NCBI GenBank assembly: GCA_029005335.1
Contig: JAQXFT010000202.1
Location: forward strand, 1 to 7,067
Length of the DNA: 7,067 bases
Source of the DNA: Oscillospiraceae bacterium
Lineage (GTDB): Bacteria > Bacillota > Clostridia > Oscillospirales > Ruminococcaceae
Direction: 5' to 3'
Shown here: piece by piece, positions 1-5,228 of the stretch
Numbering within the stretch: the stretch's first letter is position 1
Layout of the letters: each line of letters begins with the position of its first letter
The notes under the pieces: generated by a model
What the model was told of the DNA's origin: nothing
Databases searched by the model: none
The model's input: only the letters and a program-made list of their open reading frames with translations
Translations under genes and position numbers: made by a program

Positions 1-8
1 TTAGCCAT
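1..8 (-). CDS. groL: GroEL chaperonin, first codons only (cut by window edge)
   Basis: Only the start of the gene is inside the window. On the minus strand an ATG at 8-6 is followed by GCT and AA, which fits the Met-Ala-Lys start typical of GroEL. A purine-rich ribosome binding site (AGGGAGA, 25-19) lies 10 bases upstream, and the gene follows groES by 40 bases in the same direction. GroEL is the ATP-driven folding chamber that works with the GroES lid. The identity rests on position, ribosome binding site and two and a half codons, so it is an inference from context, although the groES-groEL order is nearly universal. Confidence 0.82.
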
Positions 9-48
9 GATAAATCAATCTCCCTTTAAAAAAATTATTGTATCCGGA

Positions 49-321
49 TTATTCAACTACAGCAAGGATATCTTCCATTTTAACGATGATATATTCCTCG
101 CCGTTGAGCTTTACATTAGTACCGGAGTATTTTGAGATGAGAACCTTATCGCCTTTCTTGACGTTCATTTCAACATCTTTTTTGCCTTCGCCTACTTCGA
201 GAACCTCAGCGACCTCTGGTTTTTCCTTAGCTGAGCCTGTAAGGATAATACCGCTCTGAGTAGTTTCCTCAGCTTCGGTCATCTTTACTACAACTCTGTC
301 CTGTAATGGTTTAATAGTCAT
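49..321 (-). CDS. groES: GroES co-chaperonin (Hsp10)
   Basis: This 90-residue protein is the lid of the cytoplasmic GroEL folding chamber and caps it in an ATP-dependent cycle. It starts MTIKPLQDRVVVK, the family N-terminus. The mobile loop is around residues 16-32 with the GroEL-contacting hydrophobic stretch SGIIL (23-27), and the C-terminus reads DILAVVE as in other GroES proteins. Length is slightly below the usual 94-97 residues, but both ends are intact. The ATG at 321-319 has a strong AGGAGG site (336-331) nine bases upstream. groEL follows 40 bases downstream, and a CIRCE operator lies in the leader, so HrcA-repressed heat-shock control is expected. Confidence 0.97.
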   Translation of the reverse strand: MTIKPLQDRVVVKMTEAEETTQSGIILTGSAKEKPEVAEVLEVGEGKKDVEMNVKKGDKVLISKYSGTNVKLNGEEYIIVKMEDILAVVE

Positions 322-368
322 AATAATATGCCTCCTGTATAAAATAGTTCAGATATGCAACTGATGTT

Positions 369-395
369 TTAGCACTCTCTGTCTTTGAGTGCTAA
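369..395. promoter_or_regulatory. CIRCE operator (HrcA binding site)
   Basis: A perfect inverted repeat, TTAGCACTC (369-377), nine bases, then GAGTGCTAA (387-395), matches the CIRCE consensus at every arm position. HrcA binds CIRCE and represses groESL and dnaK operons, and heat or loss of GroEL help relieves repression. Here it lies in the leader of groES, 48 bases before the start codon, and overlaps the downstream edge of the best promoter, so bound repressor would block initiation. hrcA itself is not in the window. Confidence 0.97.
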
Positions 396-427
396 TTATA
401 TTTTATCAACTTCTGAGAAAAAATCAA
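395..427 (-). promoter_or_regulatory. sigma-A promoter of groES-groEL, overlapping CIRCE
   Basis: Read on the minus strand, TTGATT (427-422) and TAAAAT (405-400) are separated by 16 bases. An overlapping perfect TATAAT (400-395) is an alternative -10 box, but it has no good -35 at the right distance. Either choice puts the start point inside or just before CIRCE, the usual arrangement for repressed groE operons in Firmicutes. Which -10 is used cannot be decided from sequence. Confidence 0.65.
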
Positions 428-444
428 GAGTATTTTGAAATTTT

Positions 445-473
445 ATTTTATTTTTGTAGGGTTGCACTATCAA
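445..473 (-). promoter_or_regulatory. possible second, upstream groE promoter
   Basis: On the minus strand, TTGATA (473-468), exactly 17 bases, then TAAAAT (450-445) gives five of six consensus matches in each box. It would start transcription near 438, with CIRCE about 45-70 bases inside the leader. The region is very AT-rich, so a chance match is quite possible. The rest of 322-513 holds only the groES leader and AT-rich DNA, with no clear terminator for the gene upstream. Confidence 0.3.
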
Positions 474-513
474 TCCATATAAAAGAAAAATTTTTTTGTA
501 AATTATTCCGATT

Positions 514-1008
514 TCAGCCCTCGTTTTTATAGTAACACAGCTCAAGGCAAAGGGGAAAAAGAATCATATAGTCACGGTAATAATTATCATCTATGCCGAT
601 AAGAAAGCTTCTTATACCCTTTTCATCTCTTTTTACAGTAATTCTGCCAATGCTTTTTTTATCACGTTCATCAATGACATCATATACCGAATCAGTACCT
701 GTATTTTCATTTGTATCCTTCAGGCGGTATCTTATATCGCCCATAAAAGTAAAAGTCATTTCACGGTCAACAAACATATTCACACAGTTACAGGTTAGAA
801 TACATTCCTCACCGCTGAAAATTTTAACCTGAGGCTTTTTTTCACGTACCTCCGGAAATATCGTATACAATACAGCTCTTTTTCTGTCCTTCATGATTAT
901 GTGGATATTTTTTCTTGAACCCTTGTAAATCATAGTAAATCTACGCTTGTTCTTTTCATTGCGTACAACGAGTTTTTTATTGCTTTTACCTGATATTTTA
1001 AAAATCAT
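514..1008 (-). CDS. uncharacterised protein, possible tubby/LURP-one-like fold
   Basis: I do not recognise this protein with certainty. From the ATG at 1008 it has 164 residues, with no signal peptide or membrane helix, so it is probably cytoplasmic. It is basic and rich in alternating beta-strand patterns. It ends with KKSIGRITVKRDEK, then a short strand and a hydrophobic segment (YRDYMILFPLCLELCYY). That resembles the final strand and central helix of tubby-like/LURP-one-related (scramblase-like) barrels; this is inference from pattern. The frame stays open to a TTG at 1080, but those codons coincide with a near-perfect promoter, so translation from there is unlikely. ATG 1026 has no ribosome binding site in front, while ATG 1008 has GGAG at 1024-1021, a slightly long 12 bases upstream. 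The gene is divergent from the regulator operon. Confidence 0.7.
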   Translation of the reverse strand: MIFKISGKSNKKLVVRNEKNKRRFTMIYKGSRKNIHIIMKDRKRAVLYTIFPEVREKKPQVKIFSGEECILTCNCVNMFVDREMTFTFMGDIRYRLKDTNENTGTDSVYDVIDERDKKSIGRITVKRDEKGIRSFLIGIDDNYYRDYMILFPLCLELCYYKNEG

Positions 1009-1051
1009 TTTTCCGGCACACTCCATTAATAAAATATTGTCATTACTAAAA

Positions 1052-1080
1052 AATATAACACGTCCACAGGTTTTTGTCAA
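1052..1080 (-). promoter_or_regulatory. near-consensus sigma-A promoter for the 514-1008 gene
   Basis: On the minus strand, TTGACA (1080-1075), 17 bases, then TATATT (1057-1052). The -35 is perfect and the -10 has five of six matches at optimal spacing. The predicted start is near 1045, about 37 bases before the preferred ATG at 1008. A-rich tracts between 1081 and 1104 could serve as UP elements. The promoter occupies what would be the first codons of the longest open frame, and this decides against the TTG start. Confidence 0.8.
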
Positions 1081-1104
1081 GAAAAACTTTGTGTAAAAAA
1101 ATTG

Positions 1105-1133
1105 TTGACAATTTAATAATTGTAGGTTATAAT
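1105..1133 (+). promoter_or_regulatory. perfect sigma-A promoter of the regulator-kinase-protease operon
   Basis: TTGACA (1105-1110), exactly 17 bases, then TATAAT (1128-1133) matches the full consensus. The predicted start is near 1140, giving a leader of about 36 bases with an AGAGG ribosome binding site at 1162-1166, nine bases before the ATG at 1176. A-tracts lie just upstream. A two-component operon with such a strong core promoter would be expected to need a repressor or to be highly expressed. Confidence 0.9.
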
Positions 1134-1175
1134 TAATTATGACAATTATTCCGGTAAGAAAAGAGGATATAAATT

Positions 1176-1874
1176 ATGGCACTCGAAAAAATACTCATTG
1201 TTGATGATGATAAAAATATTTGTGACGTTTTAAGACTCTATCTCGAAAAAGAGGGATATGCTGTTATACTTTCACATGACGGTAATGAAGCTGTAGTTAA
1301 ATTCAATGCTCTCAAGCCTGACCTGGTTCTGCTTGATATAATGCTTCCGGGCATGGACGGTCTGCAGGTATGCCGTGAAATAAGAAAGAAATCATCTGTT
1401 CCGATAATCATGATTACTGCAAAGGGTGAAACTATTGATAAGGTTATCGGTCTTGAAATCGGCGGAGATGACTATATAGTAAAGCCTTTCGATGCAAAGG
1501 AGGTTATTGCACGTATAAATGCTATCGCAAGACGTGTCGGTTCAAATACCTCCGAGCCTGAAACAAGAGAAGTAAAATATGACAACATCTCAGTAAATAT
1601 GACACGCTATGAGCTTAAAGTAGACGGAAAGGTTATTGATACTCCGCCAAAGGAGCTTGAGCTTCTCTATTATCTCGCCTCAAATCCGAACAGGGTTTAT
1701 ACCCGTGACCAGCTTCTTGACGAAGTGTGGGGATTTGACTATTACGGAGATTCACGTACTATTGACGTACATATAAAAAGACTGCGTGAAAAGCTTGAGG
1801 GCGTATCAGACAAATGGTCTCTTAAAACAGTATGGGGTGTGGGCTATAAATTTGAACTTAATGAGGAAGAATAA
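1176..1874 (+). CDS. OmpR/PhoB-family response regulator
   Basis: This 232-residue cytoplasmic transcription factor would receive phosphate from the kinase encoded next and bind DNA. The receiver domain spans about residues 5-118. It has the acidic pocket D10-D11-D12, the phospho-acceptor D54 in LLDIMLPGMDG, the switch T81 and the conserved K103 in KPF. A winged helix-turn-helix of the OmpR type covers about 130-228, with the recognition region DSRTIDVHIKRLREKL and the terminal hairpin WGVGYKF. All key residues are present and the length is typical. The ATG has AGAGG nine bases upstream and follows a perfect sigma-A promoter. The kinase gene begins 60 bases downstream, and the operon context suggests it controls the HtrA-like protease. 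Family is certain; the signal and the CssR-like role are inferred. Confidence 0.96.
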   Translation: MALEKILIVDDDKNICDVLRLYLEKEGYAVILSHDGNEAVVKFNALKPDLVLLDIMLPGMDGLQVCREIRKKSSVPIIMITAKGETIDKVIGLEIGGDDYIVKPFDAKEVIARINAIARRVGSNTSEPETREVKYDNISVNMTRYELKVDGKVIDTPPKELELLYYLASNPNRVYTRDQLLDEVWGFDYYGDSRTIDVHIKRLREKLEGVSDKWSLKTVWGVGYKFELNEEE

Positions 1875-1883
1875 TATAAATCC

Positions 1884-1916
1884 GGGGATAGACTTGCTTT
1901 CTGTCCCTTTACTTTT
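1884..1916 (+). terminator. intercistronic hairpin with T-rich tail (possible attenuator)
   Basis: Between the regulator stop and the kinase start, GGGATAGA (1885-1892) can pair with TCTGTCCC (1900-1907), with one G-U pair and a seven-base loop. The hairpin is followed by TTTACTTTT. It resembles a weak intrinsic terminator or a processing/stability hairpin. It could lower kinase and protease mRNA relative to regulator mRNA. The stem is short and its T-tract is interrupted, so full termination is unlikely. Confidence 0.4.
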
Positions 1917-1934
1917 GAAAGCCGGAGATTTGCT

Positions 1935-3356
1935 ATGGAAAGAACACCTTACAGATATTTTCTTTATATCAGTGTAACCGCTGTATCGCTTGCAGTTCTT
2001 ATAACCGGACTGTTTCTTATAAACTATTCGCTTAAAGAGTATCAGAACCGCAAATTTGAAGAAATTTCAGTTGCGGGACAGTTCTATATAAAGGACGTTC
2101 AGGAAAACTTCGCAAAAAGCGGTACTTTTGATACCGAAGCTGTAAAAAAAATCAGCGAAATTTTCAGGCACAGCTGTAATACTGATTTTATTATCTATGA
2201 TAAAAACGGTATAAGCGTTGAAGCAACCGATAATATGAAAAGAAGAACAATTTCTTATGACGTTATAAATCGTCTTGAAAATCATTACTACCTTGATTTT
2301 GACTATGAAAAGGTATCTGAGCATGAACCGTCTATATGCTATGGAAGCAAATTCAATGTAAGCTTCGGTGACAATGAACCTGAAATATATTATCTTATGG
2401 CATATGTTTGCGGAGATAGTATGGATAATTTTTCACAGGGACTTGTAATAGTATTCATAATTATTTTTATGATAATGTTTATAGCATCAGTTCTGTTTTT
2501 CTCATGCGTTGTAAAAAGAGCTGACAAGCCTATTCTCGAAATAGAGAGAATAACCCGTAAATATGCCAAGGGTGATTTTTCCGAAAAGCTTACAAAAACG
2601 GATAACCATCAGTTTGACAGCATATACAGTTCACTGAATAAAATGGCTGATTTCATAGAATCAAACGAAAGCACAAGCAAGAATTTTATTGCCAACGTAT
2701 CACATGAGCTAAGAACGCCTATGACTACAATCGGAGGCTTTGTTGACGGTATTCTTGACGGAGTTATTCCCAAATCAAAACAGAATGAATATTTAAGGCT
2801 TGTATCTCAGGAAATAAAAAGACTCCGTATTCTTATTTCCTCAATGCTTAATATGACAAAATTTGAATCAGGTACTATGAAGCCCAATTTCAGGGAAACC
2901 AATATAACAGAGCTTGTTGTAAAAACCGTGCTTATGTTTGAACAGAAAATAGATACAAAGAAGGTTGATATTCAGGGACTCGATGCCGACCGCCTTGTTA
3001 TTATTGCCGACGGAAATCTTATTGAGCAGGTTATATATAATCTGACTGAGAATGCAGTTAAGTTTGTAAATGAGGGCGGAATAATATCATTCGGATTCAG
3101 AAAGAATGATGATGACTGCTTTATAAGCATAAAAAATACGGGTGACGGTCTTACGGATACTGAAATTTCACAGGTATTCGACAGATTTTATAAGACTGAT
3201 TCATCAAGGGGAAAGGATACAACAGGTCTGGGACTGGGACTTTCAATTTCAAGAAAAATAATTCAGCTCCACAATGGAAAGATTACTGTAAAGTCAGTTT
3301 ATGGAGAATATACCGAGTTTATTATAAAGCTTCCGCTTAAACAGCCAAAGCTTTAG
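1935..3356 (+). CDS. membrane sensor histidine kinase (HAMP, HisKA, HATPase)
   Basis: This 473-residue inner-membrane kinase should autophosphorylate and pass phosphate to the upstream regulator. Membrane helix 1 is at about 8-30, an extracytoplasmic sensor domain at 31-168 and helix 2 at about 169-192. A HAMP linker covers about 193-246. The H-box FIANVSHELRTP carries the phospho-accepting H257. The ATP-binding domain shows the N-box around 363-376 (IEQVIYNLTENAVK, N369 and N373), the G1 box NTGDG (401-405), the F-box FDRFYKTD, and the G2 box GLGLG (431-435). Asn401 stands where Asp is more usual in G1, a variant also seen in other kinases. The sensor domain contains TDFIIYDKNG, suggestive of a PAS/Cache-like fold, and three cysteines (81, 135, 159). 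The ATG has GGAG seven bases upstream. The protease gene follows 19 bases after the stop, so co-transcription is likely. Confidence 0.95.
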   Translation: MERTPYRYFLYISVTAVSLAVLITGLFLINYSLKEYQNRKFEEISVAGQFYIKDVQENFAKSGTFDTEAVKKISEIFRHSCNTDFIIYDKNGISVEATDNMKRRTISYDVINRLENHYYLDFDYEKVSEHEPSICYGSKFNVSFGDNEPEIYYLMAYVCGDSMDNFSQGLVIVFIIIFMIMFIASVLFFSCVVKRADKPILEIERITRKYAKGDFSEKLTKTDNHQFDSIYSSLNKMADFIESNESTSKNFIANVSHELRTPMTTIGGFVDGILDGVIPKSKQNEYLRLVSQEIKRLRILISSMLNMTKFESGTMKPNFRETNITELVVKTVLMFEQKIDTKKVDIQGLDADRLVIIADGNLIEQVIYNLTENAVKFVNEGGIISFGFRKNDDDCFISIKNTGDGLTDTEISQVFDRFYKTDSSRGKDTTGLGLGLSISRKIIQLHNGKITVKSVYGEYTEFIIKLPLKQPKL

Positions 3357-3375
3357 AAAAGAAAGGATTTGCTTT

Positions 3376-4749
3376 ATGGACAATGATGGAAAAAGGATAA
3401 ATATGACAGCAGGAGGTCTTTCCTCCGGTAATGATGAACCCCGTCCCTATGAGGAAAAAATTGAAATTCCCCTTGCAGGTTCAGAAGCTGAATATGATGA
3501 CTTTATGTTTGAGCCTCTTGGATTTGAAGAGCTTGAAAGACAAAATGAGGCTGAAAAATCTTTTTTTGTAAGACAAAATGCTATGAAGTCAAAAAGACAG
3601 AGAAAAATTATAATACTTCTTTTTCTTATATTCCTTTCTGTTATGGCTCTTGGAATATACTGTATTGTGTCAGATATTCTTTCAAGCAGAAATTCCGCTG
3701 AGCAATTCAGCTCCGGAAAAAGCGTCGTTCTCTATCAGTCGGTCAAGCCTGATAAAGCAGATTCCGGATATATCGATGAAAACGGAAAATACTCAACAGA
3801 GGGAATTGCTATGACAGTCCGTCCGAGTATTGTTGAAATATATACATATTCCGATTCTTCAAAGGAGACGCTTGAGGGAACAGGCTCGGGAATTATAATA
3901 TCTGAGGACGGCTATATAGTAACAAATGCTCACGTACTAAATGCCGAGGGCTGTCATACTGTAAAAACTCATGACGGAAAATCATATAAAGCCGATATAA
4001 TCGGACGTGACAGCAAAACGGATATAGCAGTTATAAAAATAAAAGCTTCCGGTCTGAGTCCGGCTGTCCTCGGGGATTCTGATGAGGTCGTAGTCGGTGA
4101 AGAGGTTATGGCTATTGGAAATCCGGCAGGACTTTCCGGAACAGTGACAAACGGAATAGTTTCAGCGGTCAACAGAAAAATCAGAGGAAAAACAACATCA
4201 TTTGAAATGAACTGTATCCAGACAAATGCTGATATAAGCCCCGGAAATTCCGGAGGCGCTCTTGTGAATATGTATGCACAGGTAATAGGCATAACATCAT
4301 CAAAATATGCAAGCACTACTCTTGAGGGACTGGGATTTGCCATAAGCATAAATGAGGCAAAGCCGATTATAGAAGAGCTTATCAATAATGGCTATATATC
4401 AGGACGATTCAAAATCGGAATTACCTTTATCGGAGTAAAGAATACAGAGACAAAGCTTGCCGTTGAGGAAGAACTCGGATATTCTATTCCTGATGATTTC
4501 AGAGGGCTTTATATCACTGATATTTCCGAGGAATGTGATATAGCTGATTCCGGCTTGAAAAAGGGAGATTTCATATTCGAGGTAGAGGGAAGACCTGTTG
4601 AAGATTATGACGGCTTGTATAATATTATAAAGGATTTCTCCGCCGGTGATACGATAAATGCAAAATGTGCAAGTATATCAGAAGACGGTGAAATTGTAAA
4701 ATACGATATACAATTTGAGCTTATGCCGGATACTTCCGGAGATTATTGA
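3376..4749 (+). CDS. HtrA/DegP-like membrane-anchored serine protease with one PDZ domain
   Basis: This 457-residue protein probably degrades or refolds damaged proteins outside the membrane. An acidic cytoplasmic N-terminal region (1-70) is followed by a basic patch and one membrane helix (about 77-99), then a linker. The trypsin-like domain (about 140-335) has the triad H186 (TNAHVL), D216 (KTDIAVIKI) and S292 (SPGNSGGAL). A single C-terminal PDZ domain (about 345-450) contains DSGLKKGDFIFEVEGRPV. The architecture matches the anchored HtrA proteases of Firmicutes, with a longer N-terminus than most. The start has AAAGGA at 3362-3367, eight bases upstream. It follows the kinase by 19 bases and is probably a target as well as a partner of that system, as in Bacillus CssRS-HtrA; this link is inferred. 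Four cysteines (193, 280, 387, 431) lie in the exported part. Confidence 0.95.
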   Translation: MDNDGKRINMTAGGLSSGNDEPRPYEEKIEIPLAGSEAEYDDFMFEPLGFEELERQNEAEKSFFVRQNAMKSKRQRKIIILLFLIFLSVMALGIYCIVSDILSSRNSAEQFSSGKSVVLYQSVKPDKADSGYIDENGKYSTEGIAMTVRPSIVEIYTYSDSSKETLEGTGSGIIISEDGYIVTNAHVLNAEGCHTVKTHDGKSYKADIIGRDSKTDIAVIKIKASGLSPAVLGDSDEVVVGEEVMAIGNPAGLSGTVTNGIVSAVNRKIRGKTTSFEMNCIQTNADISPGNSGGALVNMYAQVIGITSSKYASTTLEGLGFAISINEAKPIIEELINNGYISGRFKIGITFIGVKNTETKLAVEEELGYSIPDDFRGLYITDISEECDIADSGLKKGDFIFEVEGRPVEDYDGLYNIIKDFSAGDTINAKCASISEDGEIVKYDIQFELMPDTSGDY

Positions 4750-4756
4750 TTAATCA

Positions 4757-4795
4757 GGGGTATAAGATTAGCTTCTTATACCCTTTGGTCTTTTG
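4757..4795 (+). terminator. rho-independent terminator of the protease operon
   Basis: Eight bases after the protease stop codon, GGGTATAAG (4758-4766) pairs perfectly with CTTATACCC (4775-4783) around an eight-base loop. TTTGGTCTTTT follows. The T-tract is interrupted but adequate for the plus strand. The right arm lies inside the last codons of the convergent gene, whose TAA is in the loop, so the hairpin is shared by both transcripts. The minus-strand side lacks a clear T-tract. Confidence 0.7.
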
Positions 4796-5175
4796 TGGTT
4801 TACTCCGACAACTCCGCCGGCAGCTGCCGGAATAACGCAGATGAGAAATTTTCTTATGCTCATGACTTCTTCAAATGAATGTAAATATATGCTTCCGGTT
4901 ACAAGAAGCATTATGTATATTATAAATCCGCAGAAGAATCCCTCATAAAGACCGTTTTTCCGTCTGAAAAGACCGCATATATATCCTCCGGAGAAAGCTC
5001 CGGCTGAAAGTGATATTGATGAAAAAACTGTAAATGATTTTATCATATCAGTAGTATTATAAAGAAATACCGAAAATAATATCAGTATGGAAAGACATAT
5101 GAAAATTCCCGATACCGCACTTAAAGTACACCATATATATAAATTTGTCCAGATTTCTTTTTTATTTTTCCGCAT
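4768..5175 (-). CDS. TIGR04086/DUF3792 family small membrane protein
   Basis: This 135-residue protein has four predicted membrane helices at about 13-39, 47-70, 77-98 and 109-125. The small-residue motif GAFSGGYICGLF ends helix 2, and a Gly-rich helix (IPAAAGGVVGV) is last. Length, helix count and the GGYxxG motif before a basic loop and an N-G-L-x-x-G segment fit the TIGR04086 (DUF3792) family of Clostridia, whose function is unknown. The ATG at 5175 has GGAGG (5188-5184) eight bases upstream. Those bases lie in the base of the preceding terminator-like hairpin, and the eight-T tract fills the gap to the ATG, so expression may be attenuated. No separate promoter is evident. The C-terminus is convergent with the protease gene. 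Confidence 0.85.
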   Translation of the reverse strand: MRKNKKEIWTNLYIWCTLSAVSGIFICLSILILFSVFLYNTTDMIKSFTVFSSISLSAGAFSGGYICGLFRRKNGLYEGFFCGFIIYIMLLVTGSIYLHSFEEVMSIRKFLICVIPAAAGGVVGVNHKRPKGIRS

Positions 5176-5216
5176 AAAAAAAACCTCCGCAAAGCTTATT
5201 GATATAAGCTATGCGG
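5176..5216 (-). terminator. strong hairpin plus T8 tract overlapping the next gene's ribosome binding site
   Basis: The arms CCGCA-A-AGCTTAT (5187-5199) and ATAAGCT-A-TGCGG (5204-5216) form a 12-pair stem with one A-A mismatch and a four-base loop. On the minus strand the stem is followed by AGG and eight Ts. It lies 12 bases after the stop of the TPR-like gene and should terminate that transcript. Unusually, GGAGG, the ribosome binding site of the following membrane protein gene, is half inside the stem, and the T-tract ends at that gene's ATG. On the plus strand the same stem is followed by AA and seven Ts, so it may also act in that direction. Confidence 0.85.
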
Positions 5217-5228
5217 AATTTTTTTGGT

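Larger units (their letters stand above)
1036..1147. repeat. TGACAAT repeats in the divergent promoter region (candidate operators)
   Basis: TGACAATT occurs at 1106-1113, overlapping the plus-strand -35, and at 1140-1147, at the predicted plus-strand start point. TGACAAT occurs on the minus strand at 1042-1036, next to the predicted start of the divergent gene. The plus-strand -35 region also forms inverted repeats: ATTGT-TG-ACAAT (1101-1112) and ACAATT-taat-AATTGT (1108-1123). OmpR-family regulators often bind short repeated motifs near their own promoters, so these may be binding sites for the adjacent regulator. This is inference only, and part of the similarity comes from the -35 consensus itself. 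Confidence 0.35.

Noticed and set aside
401..513. A riboswitch or small RNA in the gap before groES
   Set aside because: The stretch is mostly A and T with no stable stems or recognisable conserved core. Only promoter-like boxes can be supported.
1075..1080. TTG at 1080 as start codon of the divergent gene
   Set aside because: The TTG belongs to a perfect TTGACA -35 box with a -10 box 17 bases downstream, so transcription would begin after this codon.
3120..3160. Asn401 in the kinase G1 box as a sign of an inactive kinase
   Set aside because: The other ATP-binding boxes and the phospho-accepting histidine are intact, and N-x-G-x-G variants occur in otherwise normal kinases.
3969..4385. A 138-codon open frame antisense to the protease gene
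   Set aside because: It is a codon-bias shadow over the catalytic domain, without a family signature or ribosome binding site.
607..4786. A 16-base exact match, GCTTCTTATACCCTTT, at 607-622 and 4771-4786
   Set aside because: Both copies encode Lys-Gly-Ile-Arg-Ser in unrelated minus-strand genes, and no other similarity surrounds them. It looks like coincidence in AT-rich DNA rather than an attachment site or mobile-element end.
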